This document shows, one piece after another, positions 1 to 8,098 of a stretch of DNA of 64,000 bases. Source of the DNA: Gimesia aquarii (GTDB lineage Bacteria; Planctomycetota; Planctomycetia; Planctomycetales; Planctomycetaceae). The DNA lies in contig NZ_CP037920.1 of NCBI RefSeq assembly GCF_007748195.1, positions 4,167,800 to 4,231,799 of the forward strand, read 5' to 3'. Position numbers and translations under genes: made by a program. The notes under the pieces are model-generated. The model was not told the DNA's origin, searched no databases, and saw only the letters and a list, made by a program, of their open reading frames with translations. Position 1 is the stretch's first letter. Each line of letters begins with the position of its first letter.

Positions 1-1
1 A

Positions 2-145
2 ATAATTGCAAACAATTATGCGACCATGCATGCAAAAAAGAATTTCACTTATTATATTGAAGAGGGGGCCGGGCATGTGCTCTCTCCTAAAATGTGGGAA
101 AAGACCCTGTCACACTTTCAACATCATCTGAAGTCTCAATCATAA
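2..145 (+). CDS. C-terminal end of an alpha/beta hydrolase-like protein (partial)
   Basis: An open frame enters from the left edge and ends at a TAA at 143-145, giving 47 residues. The tail contains EEGAGHVLSPKMWEKT followed by a helix-like FQHHLK segment. A GxGH motif close to the C-terminus followed by a helix is how alpha/beta hydrolases (dienelactone hydrolases, esterases, S9 peptidases) present their catalytic histidine, so that family is my best guess. The nucleophile and acid residues would lie outside the window. It reads toward the M20 deacylase, which begins 24 bases downstream, so the two may be co-transcribed. Identity beyond a hydrolase-like tail cannot be supported. Confidence 0.5.
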   Translation: MIANNYATMHAKKNFTYYIEEGAGHVLSPKMWEKTLSHFQHHLKSQS

Positions 146-169
146 ATATTTCGACTCTGGAAATCATAA

Positions 170-1297
170 ATGGATGCTCTCAAATATACGAAAGAACTTG
201 TTGCGTTTGAATCAACGAGTTGTTACTCCAATCTGGAAGTCAGTGATTATGTGGAATCGACTCTCAAAGAACTGGGATTTGACATCGAGCGTCTGGAATT
301 TAACGACCCCAATGGCATTCGCAAAGCGAACATCATCGGACGTAAAGGAACAGGCAAGGGCGGTCTAGCCTATTTCGCTCATACGGATGTGGTTCCCGCT
401 GATCCCTGGTTTACTGATGAGTTCACTCCTTTTACCCCGACTTTAAAGGAAGATAAACTTTACGGTCGGGGAAGTTGTGATATGAAAGGCTCCATCGCTT
501 GCATGTTGTCGGCAGCGAAACAGTATGCCGACCGTCCTTTGAAACAGCCACTCTATATTACATGTACCGCTGATGAAGAAGTTGGATATCATGGTGCACG
601 GAATGTGGCCGAAAAATCATCCATGTACCAGGAAATGATTGAAGGTGAGAGTCATGGAATCATTGGTGAACCCACACGACTGGAAGTTGTTTACGCACAC
701 AAGGGAACCTATGGTTTCCAGGTGATTTCACATGGTCGGGCGGCGCACTCAAGCCTGAGTACTGGTATTAATGCCAATCTGGCAATGATCCCGTTTCTCG
801 TAGAGATGAAAGCACTCTACGAGGAATGCATGTCAGACCCTCGCTGGCAGAATCAGGAATTTGATCCTCCCACCAATGGCTGGAACATCGGAATTAATGA
901 CAGAACGGCCGCAGTCAATATTACGCCGCCACAAAGTATCTGCACAGTTTACTTCAGACCAATGCCAGGACAGGATCCAGAAGAACTGGTAACACGTGCG
1001 CGAAGTGCTGCTGAAAAATGTGGAGTAGAATTCCAGTTCAAATGTGGAGGCCAACCGGTCTATACTGACCCCCATTCCCCATTCGTGAATGAAGTGCTGA
1101 AGATCGCGGGTACCGAACGCGCAAAAACAGTTTCTTATGGAACGGATGGCAGCATGTTTCACGAACTGAAAAACATCGTTGTGTTTGGCCCGGGAGATAT
1201 TGGACAAGCTCACACCCACGATGAATTCATTGAATTAGGTCAGTTGGAACAAGGGACCCATAAATTTGGTGCATTGATTGAGCACTACTGTTTGTAG
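170..1297 (+). CDS. M20 family zinc deacylase (ArgE/DapE-like)
   Basis: 375 residues, the usual length for the ArgE/DapE/carboxypeptidase G2 family, which hydrolyses N-acyl groups from amino acids or cleaves peptides with two zinc ions. Visible metal and catalytic features are HTD at 71-73, GRGSCDMKG with the bridging aspartate D104, and the TADEEVG motif with the catalytic base E136 and metal ligand E137. A further HSS motif marks the dimerisation (lid) domain insertion, and a C-terminal AHTHDEF supplies the last histidine ligand. No signal peptide is present, so it is cytoplasmic. It could be acetylornithine deacetylase, succinyl-diaminopimelate desuccinylase or a generic acyl-amino-acid hydrolase. 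No arginine or lysine pathway gene lies nearby to decide. The family is secure and the substrate is not. Confidence 0.88.
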   Translation: MDALKYTKELVAFESTSCYSNLEVSDYVESTLKELGFDIERLEFNDPNGIRKANIIGRKGTGKGGLAYFAHTDVVPADPWFTDEFTPFTPTLKEDKLYGRGSCDMKGSIACMLSAAKQYADRPLKQPLYITCTADEEVGYHGARNVAEKSSMYQEMIEGESHGIIGEPTRLEVVYAHKGTYGFQVISHGRAAHSSLSTGINANLAMIPFLVEMKALYEECMSDPRWQNQEFDPPTNGWNIGINDRTAAVNITPPQSICTVYFRPMPGQDPEELVTRARSAAEKCGVEFQFKCGGQPVYTDPHSPFVNEVLKIAGTERAKTVSYGTDGSMFHELKNIVVFGPGDIGQAHTHDEFIELGQLEQGTHKFGALIEHYCL

Positions 1298-1307
1298 ATT
1301 TTGCTTT

Positions 1308-2471
1308 TTAAGGTTGATCAGCAGGTTTTGGATTATTAAAAAGCTCAGGATCAAATGGATCTTCCGGTTTGGGTTGAACCATTTCTTCGATTTCCGCATC
1401 TGTTAATTTCTTTGGCTCAAAACCGGAAATTAAAGAAATGTCTCCTTTTAAAGCAGCAGGAGCAGCTTCCAGCTTTGCCTGTTTCACAGCTGACTTACCC
1501 CAATTAGGGTCCAGAAGATTCTTTTTCGCCTGACCGTGTCGACGTGCTGCACGACGTGCTAAACGCTCCGCCCGCAATTCGTCTTGCTGGATGCGATCAG
1601 CCACAACTTCTGACACCCATTTTTGGAGAAGCTGCTTCTGTTTCCGTGCAGCATGTCCGGAAAATACGACCATGCCACGTTGGGGGTGTTCTTTCTCTGG
1701 CTTCACCAGTAACTGACTACGAGTAGGATCATCTAAATCAATCCACCGCAGCACTTCTGCTAGATTTCTTTCTGCATGAATTCTGTGATTTCCATAGCGT
1801 CTACTAATCTGAGTCAGGCGAAATTGTGATTTTGTAGCACTACCATGACAATTCGCATTACCACATTTATTTGAAAGAATGGGTTGGATTTTTCGAACAA
1901 ATATCGCTGATTGCTCCCGCGAGATTCCTGTTAATGAAGTTGCTTCCTCAGAGCGTTCCGCCTGTTTTTTTAGTATCTTCTCCTGGATTTTTTGGTTTAC
2001 CGTTAGTCGATTCGTGGATGAATCTCTCATCAATCTCTGTAACATTAATTGTGGCTCGGATCGTTTTGGCTCAAGCCTGATTGCGTCCTTCAACTCAATC
2101 TTGGCTTCCTCGTATAACTTGTTTGTAATACACCAGCGAGCCAGATTGAGATGCGTATTTGCTGTTGGAAATTTCATCGATTTCCTCTGCTTCAAATAGA
2201 TCTCATGCAGGTTCTTCGCTTCAAAGACTATATCTTCATAGGGAACCAGTAGACTTCCAGAGGGGTTTTTCACCAAATATCCACCTGCACCTTCACTGAT
2301 GTGACCAGAGAGCATCCGACCACTTTTCATCAACAAAAGCGTAACTCCACTGGCTTGTGGTTTCTCTTCTGCAAAAACCAACCAAGCATCACTAAGACTT
2401 GCCAAAACCAGGCAAAAAGGGACCAGACTCCAAAAGAACTGGTAAGTGAAATGATATGGTAAATTCTTCAT
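1308..2471 (-). CDS. Exported hypothetical protein with CxxxxCH haem-like motif
   Basis: 387 residues starting with a hydrophobic segment (about 10-35) that looks like a signal peptide or anchor, so the protein is probably exported. Residues 43-90 form a small beta-rich region. Residues 105-150 read like a TPR-type helical pair (NTHLNLARWCITNKLYEEA). Around 190-270 there is a stretch resembling planctomycete cytochrome-like domains: IQPILSNKCG, then NANCHG with C203, C208 and H209, and later a PEKEHP segment. The spacing is C-x4-CH, not the classical C-x2-CH, so covalent haem attachment is possible but unproven. The C-terminal third is basic and alanine-rich, ending in a proline-rich acidic tail. 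It converges with the M20 gene, separated by only 10 bases. Function unknown. Confidence 0.75.
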   Translation of the reverse strand: MKNLPYHFTYQFFWSLVPFCLVLASLSDAWLVFAEEKPQASGVTLLLMKSGRMLSGHISEGAGGYLVKNPSGSLLVPYEDIVFEAKNLHEIYLKQRKSMKFPTANTHLNLARWCITNKLYEEAKIELKDAIRLEPKRSEPQLMLQRLMRDSSTNRLTVNQKIQEKILKKQAERSEEATSLTGISREQSAIFVRKIQPILSNKCGNANCHGSATKSQFRLTQISRRYGNHRIHAERNLAEVLRWIDLDDPTRSQLLVKPEKEHPQRGMVVFSGHAARKQKQLLQKWVSEVVADRIQQDELRAERLARRAARRHGQAKKNLLDPNWGKSAVKQAKLEAAPAALKGDISLISGFEPKKLTDAEIEEMVQPKPEDPFDPELFNNPKPADQP

Positions 2472-2796
2472 ATTAAATTGAATAACAGGTACTTAAGGAG
2501 ATATTGAGAAACCGAAGCCAAATCAGGCGATTTGACTTAAGTAAATGAGCTAACGTGACTTAAAATAATTGTGGTAGAAATGAGGTTGATTGAGGTGGGA
2601 GAGAGTCATTCTTAAGAAATGACATAATAAATTCTTACTTTTAGGTCAAGACAAGTTTTGTTGACTGGCACTATTGAATATCGCAACTGAATACGACAGT
2701 GAAAGCTGACAGGTTGATTTCAGTTAGGAAGAAGCCAAAATAGATTTTGATTTCTATCTTGAAAATCAAATTACTTATATCTTTTAGGATGACTTC
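2472..2796. other. Intergenic region between divergent genes
   Basis: 325 AT-rich bases between the start of the haem-motif protein (minus) and the start of the 92-residue protein (plus). Both promoters must lie here or further away. I see no convincing -35/-10 pair, RNA gene or long inverted repeat, only a weak TAAGAA/TTCTTA repeat in the middle. Confidence 0.5.
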
Positions 2797-3075
2797 ATGA
2801 GCGATGAATGCCAAAGCTTTGAACAATTTCTAGGCCGGGAAATTGTAGTAGATCTTTCCAGCCTGTATGTGATTGCGGGAACTTTGGTCGGGCAGGACCA
2901 GCACTATCTCATCCTGGAGAATGCTGATGTGCACGATTTAAGAGACACTGCTACAACCCGTGAATTGTATGTGCATGAGATAGGGCTACATGGACTGGCT
3001 GCGAATCGGAGCAGGGCATTGGTTTCCAGAACCGAAGTCGTCTCGCTTTCCGCACTGGACGATATTATTCATTGA
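2797..3075 (+). CDS. Small hypothetical protein, possibly Sm/SH3-like beta barrel
   Basis: 92 residues, not recognised. The sequence alternates short hydrophobic strands with turns: a conserved-looking FLGREIVVDL, then YVIAGTLVGQ, YLILENADV and a C-terminal VVSLSALDDI. A central DLRDTATTRELYVHEIG segment carries several charged residues. The pattern of five short strands, with a glycine after the second, is reminiscent of small Sm-like or SH3-like barrels that sit on a ligand or RNA, but this is a fold guess only. There is no signal peptide, cysteine motif or membrane segment. It stands alone between a divergent neighbour upstream and a convergent oxidoreductase downstream, so context gives no function. 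Confidence 0.7.
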   Translation: MSDECQSFEQFLGREIVVDLSSLYVIAGTLVGQDQHYLILENADVHDLRDTATTRELYVHEIGLHGLAANRSRALVSRTEVVSLSALDDIIH

Positions 3076-3106
3076 ATACTGACACTTAAACTTCGAATTA
3101 AAAGCT

Positions 3107-3145
3107 CAAAAACAAAAACCCCGCAGAACAAATTGCCCTGCGGGG
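3107..3145 (-). terminator. Intrinsic terminator of the Gfo/Idh/MocA gene
   Basis: An 8-bp perfect stem, CCCCGCAG (3119-3126) and CTGCGGGG (3138-3145), has an 11-base loop. Read on the minus strand it is followed directly by TTTTTGTTTTTG, a good U-tract. It lies 37 bases past the stop of the minus-strand oxidoreductase. The plus-strand side has only an AT-rich tail, so it may weakly stop the small plus-strand gene as well. Confidence 0.85.
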
Positions 3146-3181
3146 ATTATAATTTAACGAATTGATTCAACTACTGCCAAA

Positions 3182-4498
3182 CTAAAGCGACCAACCATCT
3201 CGGTAGTCACGTGTCAAAAACTTATTGGCTTCTGGAGCATTCGTGAATTCCATTTTTTTAGGATCCCATTCAAGCTTCTTACCAGCACGAATGGCAACAT
3301 TCCCTAACAACGTCGTTTCGGTTAAACGGCTTGCATAGTTGAAGTTGGACATGGCAGGATCTCCACCTTTGCAAGCAACTACAAATTCTTCAAAGTGACC
3401 GGGCGAACGCGGTAGACTTTGCTCAGGTTTTTTGAAGTCCTTGAATTTGTCTTTTGGTAACAGCACATATTCTGCGCCATAGTCATCTGGTGTGTATAGG
3501 TTTCCTTCATCACCAACTAAGACAACTCCACTAGATTTCATTTTCTCACCCATTAGAAGTTCTTCAGGTGGCTTGTTACCGCCGTCGTACCATGTCAATT
3601 TCAACGGAACAAGATCGCCACGCTGACCGAATTCATAAGTAATCTTTGTCGATTTCGGATAGGTTTCGTTCTCGATCATCCCTTCCTGTTCTGCTTCCAC
3701 AGTCAGCGGATCATAAAGATCAAGCGCCATCACATGCATGTTCATCGTGTGACAAGCCATATCTCCCAAAGCACCAGTTCCAAAATCGAGCCAGCCGCGC
3801 CATTCAAACGGATGATAAAGCGTACTGAATTCACGATAGGGAGCAGGTCCCAGGAAGAGATCCCAGTGGATATGTCTTGGAACGGGTTCTCCTTCTGGTG
3901 GACGATCTACACCTTTTCCCCAAACCGGACGGTTCGTCCAAACATGAGCTTCGCGTACATTACCCAACACACCCGAGCGAATCACTTCCACCGCTTCACG
4001 AAATCCATTTTTAGCAGTACCCTGATTCCCCATTTGTGTCGCTACCTTATGTTTGTTGGCAACTTCGCGCATCATGCGGGCTTCATGAACTGACCAGGTT
4101 AATGGCTTTTGTGTAAAACAGTGCTTGCCTTTTTTCATCGCCATAATGCTTGCAGGAGCATGTGAATGGTCGGGAGTACTAACAGTGACTGCGTCAATCT
4201 GATCTCCCATTTCGGTAATCATTTCCCGATAATCATTAAACTTTTTGGCTTTGGGATAACGAGCAGCCGATTTTGCCAGACGCTTATCATCAATATCACA
4301 AATGGCAATCAAGTTACCATGCTTCGCAGCACTTGCAGAATCACTTGAACCTTTACCACCGATACCAACTGATGCGAAATTGAGTCGCTCAAGGGGTGAT
4401 TTTTCTTCTGCAAGCAGGCTCTGACCACCCACCCAAAATGCAGCACCTAGTGCCGATGATTGCTTAATAAACTCGCGGCGAGTTGAACGTTGACTCAT
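3182..4498 (-). CDS. Tat-exported Gfo/Idh/MocA family oxidoreductase
   Basis: 438 residues. The N-terminus carries a textbook twin-arginine motif (TRREFIK) followed by a hydrophobic stretch and an A-E-E cleavage region near residue 31, so the folded enzyme should be exported with its cofactor bound. A Rossmann nucleotide-binding turn (SVGIGGKG) follows. The family catalytic-lysine motif appears as QKPL, not the textbook EKP, a substitution I associate with the large planctomycete branch of this family. The C-terminal half contains the [11 protein letters not shown] motif with the conserved histidine. The family uses NAD(P) to oxidise or reduce sugars and sugar derivatives. No sugar operon is adjacent, so the substrate is open. 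It ends at a strong terminator and is probably monocistronic. Confidence 0.9.
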   Translation of the reverse strand: MSQRSTRREFIKQSSALGAAFWVGGQSLLAEEKSPLERLNFASVGIGGKGSSDSASAAKHGNLIAICDIDDKRLAKSAARYPKAKKFNDYREMITEMGDQIDAVTVSTPDHSHAPASIMAMKKGKHCFTQKPLTWSVHEARMMREVANKHKVATQMGNQGTAKNGFREAVEVIRSGVLGNVREAHVWTNRPVWGKGVDRPPEGEPVPRHIHWDLFLGPAPYREFSTLYHPFEWRGWLDFGTGALGDMACHTMNMHVMALDLYDPLTVEAEQEGMIENETYPKSTKITYEFGQRGDLVPLKLTWYDGGNKPPEELLMGEKMKSSGVVLVGDEGNLYTPDDYGAEYVLLPKDKFKDFKKPEQSLPRSPGHFEEFVVACKGGDPAMSNFNYASRLTETTLLGNVAIRAGKKLEWDPKKMEFTNAPEANKFLTRDYRDGWSL

Positions 4499-4824
4499 GA
4501 AGTGCTCCTGTTTGAAAGTTCTAGAGTATTCTTGTTACGCCATTTTACTTTTGTCGGTTAAAACATTTCACAACTTTTACGAATATTACATCAGAAAAGT
4601 CTTATTTATTGTAGTTTCTGCAGGAAGGAATGAAAACAGAATAACAGGTGAAATGAGAATCATCGTCAAATCACAAGATCTGGGATGACTTAATAAGGAG
4701 CTCTAAATTATTTTGAATTATTACTCCAATGAGGCTTTTCTCCCGGTCATAAAAACGTCAAAGTAAATTAGTCTTCCAGCGCATCCTTCCTGCAATACTC
4801 CTCAAACCAAATGCCAGATGACTC
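4499..4824. other. Intergenic region between divergent genes
   Basis: 326 AT-rich bases between the divergent starts of the Tat-exported oxidoreductase and the amidohydrolase. It must hold their promoters. No RNA gene, strong inverted repeat or reliable promoter box was found by eye. Short open frames here have no ribosome-binding site or recognisable protein and I treat them as chance. Confidence 0.5.
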
Positions 4825-6429
4825 ATGAACACCAACGATTCCCTTTCTCAAGATCCAGATTTTGATGTACTCATCCAAGGTGGTACTGTAATTGACGGTA
4901 CTCGGGCCCCACGATACCGTGCAGATATCGGCATCAAAGCAGACAAAATTATAGCAATTGGAAATCTGGAACATGCTTCCGGTTCACATTCAATTGATGC
5001 CCGGAATAAAATTGTCGCCCCTGGCTTTGTGGACGTGCATAATCATTCCGATAGCTGGTTACTCAACACCCCCAACTTTATCTCTAAAACATCACAGGGA
5101 TTCACAACAGAAGTCATTATGGCTGATGGAATTTCTTATGCACCTGTAGATCGATGCACGGCTGAAGACTGGATTTACTATTTGCAATCTCTGGATGGTC
5201 TATTCCCCGAAGAATACACTGGGTGGGAATCGCTACATGAATACATGAGCCTGATTGATGGCAAAAATGTTCAGAATGTAATGACACATCTCCCTTATGC
5301 AAATTTGCGTTCGATGGCATGTGGCTTTGGTCGCCAAAGAGTTGATGACTTTCAAATGAAACAAATTTGCTGTGAAGTCATTAAAGGGATGGAAGCAGGT
5401 GCTGTGGGGATCTCAACAGGTCTCGATTATATCGCTCAATGTTTTTCCACAACTGAAGAAATCATAGAGGCCTGTCAGGCCATGTCGAAATATGATGGTC
5501 TCTATGTTTCTCATGTAAGATATAAAAAGACTTTAATTCCAGCGATCAAAGAAGCAGTGGAGATTGGGAAAAGAGCAGGGGTGAAAGTTCATATTTCACA
5601 CTTAAAAGGACAACATCCAGGGCAAGCGGAAGAAGCATTAGAGTATATCGACAAAATAGCACGACATGAAGTTGATATTTCGTTTGATGTTTACCCTTAT
5701 CAACCAGGTTCCACAATGCTGCATTTTTTACTGCCTTATGAAGTATGGGAAGCAGGACCGCTCCAGGCAGTAGAAAAACTCAAGCAACCGGAATTGCAAC
5801 AGCGCTTTCGGTACGGACTGGATAATTATTTATTAGATATCTCGGCCATTCAGATTGCCTGGGTTCGCAGTGAAAAAAACAAACATCATCAAGGAAAGTC
5901 ACTAAGCCAATATGTGGAAGAGTCGGGACTCTCACAAGAAGAAGCTCTGGTCAACCTTTTGATAGAAGAAGAAATGGCAGTACTTTTAGTATTCAACATG
6001 GGCGATGATCGACTGGTCGACCCTGTTCTACAACACGATTTATATATGATGGGAACAGATGGAATCTATATGGAAGGGGGAATTATTCACCCTCGCCAAT
6101 TTGGTTCTGCCCCACGATTGCTGGGTCCCTGTGTCAGAGACCATCATCTATTCTCACTCGAAGATGCCGTTTATAAACTATCGGGAGCGGCAGCCCACAG
6201 GTTTGGTCTCGGTAAGCGAAGCCAATTAAAAGAAGGTTATTTCGCTGACGTCGTTATCTTCGATCCACTCACCGTTCAGGATCACGCCACCTATCAGGAT
6301 CCACAGCAATTTTCATCGGGAATCAGCCATGTGATATCTAATGGAACTCCCATCGTTCAGGACAATTCTCCGCTCACGATTGAGACAGAAACACTTCCCG
6401 GACGTTATTTGAAGTATCAACCTAAATAA
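4825..6429 (+). CDS. N-acyl-D-amino-acid deacylase family amidohydrolase
   Basis: 534 residues, close to the length of D-aminoacylases of the amidohydrolase superfamily. The N-terminus forms the small beta-sandwich start (VLIQGGTVIDGTRAPRYRAD) that flanks the barrel. The metal motif appears as GFVDVHNHSD around residue 70, and VSHVR and HISHLKGQ supply later histidines. FDVYPYQPGST and GTDGIYMEGGIIHPR are typical of the D-aminoacylase/dihydroorotase-like branch, with the catalytic aspartate in the TDG segment. The enzyme would hydrolyse N-acylated D-amino acids in the cytoplasm, since there is no signal peptide. It stands alone and its last 13 bases overlap the convergent receiver-like gene. 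Family assignment is firm and the exact acyl substrate is inferred. Confidence 0.87.
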   Translation: MNTNDSLSQDPDFDVLIQGGTVIDGTRAPRYRADIGIKADKIIAIGNLEHASGSHSIDARNKIVAPGFVDVHNHSDSWLLNTPNFISKTSQGFTTEVIMADGISYAPVDRCTAEDWIYYLQSLDGLFPEEYTGWESLHEYMSLIDGKNVQNVMTHLPYANLRSMACGFGRQRVDDFQMKQICCEVIKGMEAGAVGISTGLDYIAQCFSTTEEIIEACQAMSKYDGLYVSHVRYKKTLIPAIKEAVEIGKRAGVKVHISHLKGQHPGQAEEALEYIDKIARHEVDISFDVYPYQPGSTMLHFLLPYEVWEAGPLQAVEKLKQPELQQRFRYGLDNYLLDISAIQIAWVRSEKNKHHQGKSLSQYVEESGLSQEEALVNLLIEEEMAVLLVFNMGDDRLVDPVLQHDLYMMGTDGIYMEGGIIHPRQFGSAPRLLGPCVRDHHLFSLEDAVYKLSGAAAHRFGLGKRSQLKEGYFADVVIFDPLTVQDHATYQDPQQFSSGISHVISNGTPIVQDNSPLTIETETLPGRYLKYQPK

Positions 6430-6788
6430 GGTTTTAATCGAGAAACCGTTTCAGGGTTCTCATATTCGTTCTTACCAAATCCGTACTCCGCGCCAGCTTC
6501 AACTGCTTCATCCTGATACTCGGGGTAATTTGAAACAAGCATAAAATAACTTGATTTGATTTCAGGTAAACTCTTTATTTTCCGGATTAATTCAATTCCA
6601 TCACTATAATCTGCATCCAATTTTCGGTTCACCGTAACGAGGTCATAGGGATTTTGTTTTAACTTTTCCAATGTATCTGCTTCAACGTCAGATTGATCTA
6701 TTTCAACATCAAAATGACTTGTCAAAAAATGGACTAATGAATTGGTATCTGGTACACACTGGCCTACACTCAGCACACGTTTCGTCAT
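6417..6788 (-). CDS. Degenerate receiver-domain protein lacking the phosphoacceptor aspartate
   Basis: 123 residues with the alternating strand-helix pattern of a CheY-like receiver. The C-terminal part is clear: MLVSNYPEYQDEAVEAGAEY, then GFGKNE, where the conserved lysine (K106) sits after the AGA turn. However, the phosphoacceptor position after strand 3 reads DLVTVNRKLD with N54 where aspartate is expected, and the first-strand acidic pair is replaced by GQ. It therefore probably cannot be phosphorylated in the usual way and may act as a phosphorylation-independent adaptor. It overlaps the 3' end of the convergent amidohydrolase by 13 bases. The downstream kinase partner, if any, is not in this neighbourhood. 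Confidence 0.75.
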   Translation of the reverse strand: MTKRVLSVGQCVPDTNSLVHFLTSHFDVEIDQSDVEADTLEKLKQNPYDLVTVNRKLDADYSDGIELIRKIKSLPEIKSSYFMLVSNYPEYQDEAVEAGAEYGFGKNEYENPETVSRLKPYLG

Positions 6789-6854
6789 CGAGTTAATCCT
6801 AAATAATTTTTGAGTAATTCCAAAGAATCCATAGACAAAACCGGTTTCTCCGAC

Positions 6855-7958
6855 CTAACCGCAAAGTCGAGAGACTTCACGAATTGAATCTAGCGCATCA
6901 TCAAGATCCGGTACTTCCACTCCAGGCAGACGCCCGGCTTGATCACATTCTTCCAGCAACAAGAGATCTTCATAGTTTTCATTCGCCATTAATCGTCTTC
7001 TGGCACGAGCACCAATTGTTCCTGCTTTTATTGCATGAGCGTCCATATGGTGTTGTATGAGCCAGGCTGTTCGCTCCGAAATAAAGCCATCCAATGCTTC
7101 TAATCCCGCTTCAACATGGTTCTGAGCATCAATTGCTTTTCCAACATCATGTAACAAAGCCGCTAATTGAAATTCTTCATCGTAAGGTTGTTCGTCGTAG
7201 GCCAGATCATAAACCTGTAAACTGTGATACAGTGCATCTCCTTCCGGATGATATTTACGTGATTGTTTCACACCTGCCAACGGAATCAACAACATACGAT
7301 AAATTTGAAAGCGGTCTATATTCTGTTCTACCTCTGCTAACCGTTGATCCAGGTCGATGCCGGGATACTCCTTCAATAGAAACTGTTCAAATTCTGGCAA
7401 CGTTGCTCGTTCGATTTGTTTACCGGTAATCGAACACTTAAAACCGTAACTTGCCCGCTCAGTTGGGTAGAGTGTCAGTTCGACTGCATATTGATCCTGG
7501 ATATGAATATGAGTAAAAATACGCTCTTCACCATGCTTTTTAACAGTTTTATGTTCTACACGATAGTCTATGCCTTCATCGTCAAGTTGTGCTGTCACAG
7601 CCTCGCAACTGTGTGAAAACACATGCAGGTCAATGTCAGATCCCTGACGAATATGCCCCGTCAAAGTACTTCCGATGATTTTGGGACGGTAGGCATTCAA
7701 TAACCGCATATATCTCAACGCTTGCAGGCGCATCGAAAGTAGATTCTGAGTACGGGTGTCTCCTTCAAACGTGCAGGCGAACCGCTGAATTTCATCTCGT
7801 ATTTCGCGATTGCTTGGGAGGTCGGCAGGCTTAACCCAACCTTGGCACACTTTCCTGGCGGCTTTCATTTTGGCCCGATAATACTCAGTCTCCTGACGGG
7901 AATACATCAGTCGTGCCGCTTCGAATACAATCTGGCGGCGTAATTTGCTGGTGTTCAT
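6855..7958 (-). CDS. Nucleotidyltransferase-fold plus HD-domain protein
   Basis: 367 residues. Residues 95-115 carry a nucleotidyltransferase motif: GSTLTG followed by RQGSDIDLHVF, the GS...SDxDL signature of the polymerase-beta-like fold. Residues roughly 255-310 form an HD phosphohydrolase domain, with LLHDVGK and a later IQHHMDAH. This pairing recalls nucleotide-handling proteins such as the CCA-adding enzyme or GlnD-like proteins, but the order and the lack of a tRNA-binding region argue against CCA transferase itself. It may transfer a nucleotide to, or remove one from, an unknown partner. No signal peptide is present. The gene sits alone, with a terminator and the cyclase-repeat gene upstream and the receiver-like gene 66 bases downstream. 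Confidence 0.8.
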   Translation of the reverse strand: MNTSKLRRQIVFEAARLMYSRQETEYYRAKMKAARKVCQGWVKPADLPSNREIRDEIQRFACTFEGDTRTQNLLSMRLQALRYMRLLNAYRPKIIGSTLTGHIRQGSDIDLHVFSHSCEAVTAQLDDEGIDYRVEHKTVKKHGEERIFTHIHIQDQYAVELTLYPTERASYGFKCSITGKQIERATLPEFEQFLLKEYPGIDLDQRLAEVEQNIDRFQIYRMLLIPLAGVKQSRKYHPEGDALYHSLQVYDLAYDEQPYDEEFQLAALLHDVGKAIDAQNHVEAGLEALDGFISERTAWLIQHHMDAHAIKAGTIGARARRRLMANENYEDLLLLEECDQAGRLPGVEVPDLDDALDSIREVSRLCG

Positions 7959-7992
7959 TAAAAACCGGTGAACTTCCTCACCGTCGAAACGA

Positions 7993-8042
7993 AAAAAAGG
8001 GAGAGCGATGCATGATCCATAGACAATCCCAGATCATCGCTC
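7993..8042 (-). terminator. Intrinsic terminator downstream of the cyclase-repeat gene
   Basis: GAGCGATG (8003-8010) pairs perfectly with CATCGCTC (8035-8042). Extra GATC complementarity flanks the loop. On the minus strand the stem is followed by TCCCTTTTTTTCG. This sits about 57 bases beyond the stop of the minus-strand gene at 8099, as expected for its Rho-independent terminator. Confidence 0.75.
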
Positions 8043-8098
8043 ATCAAGATTTTAGTCTCATTGATTTGAAAAACAACTTCGCTTTACTTCAAAATCAA

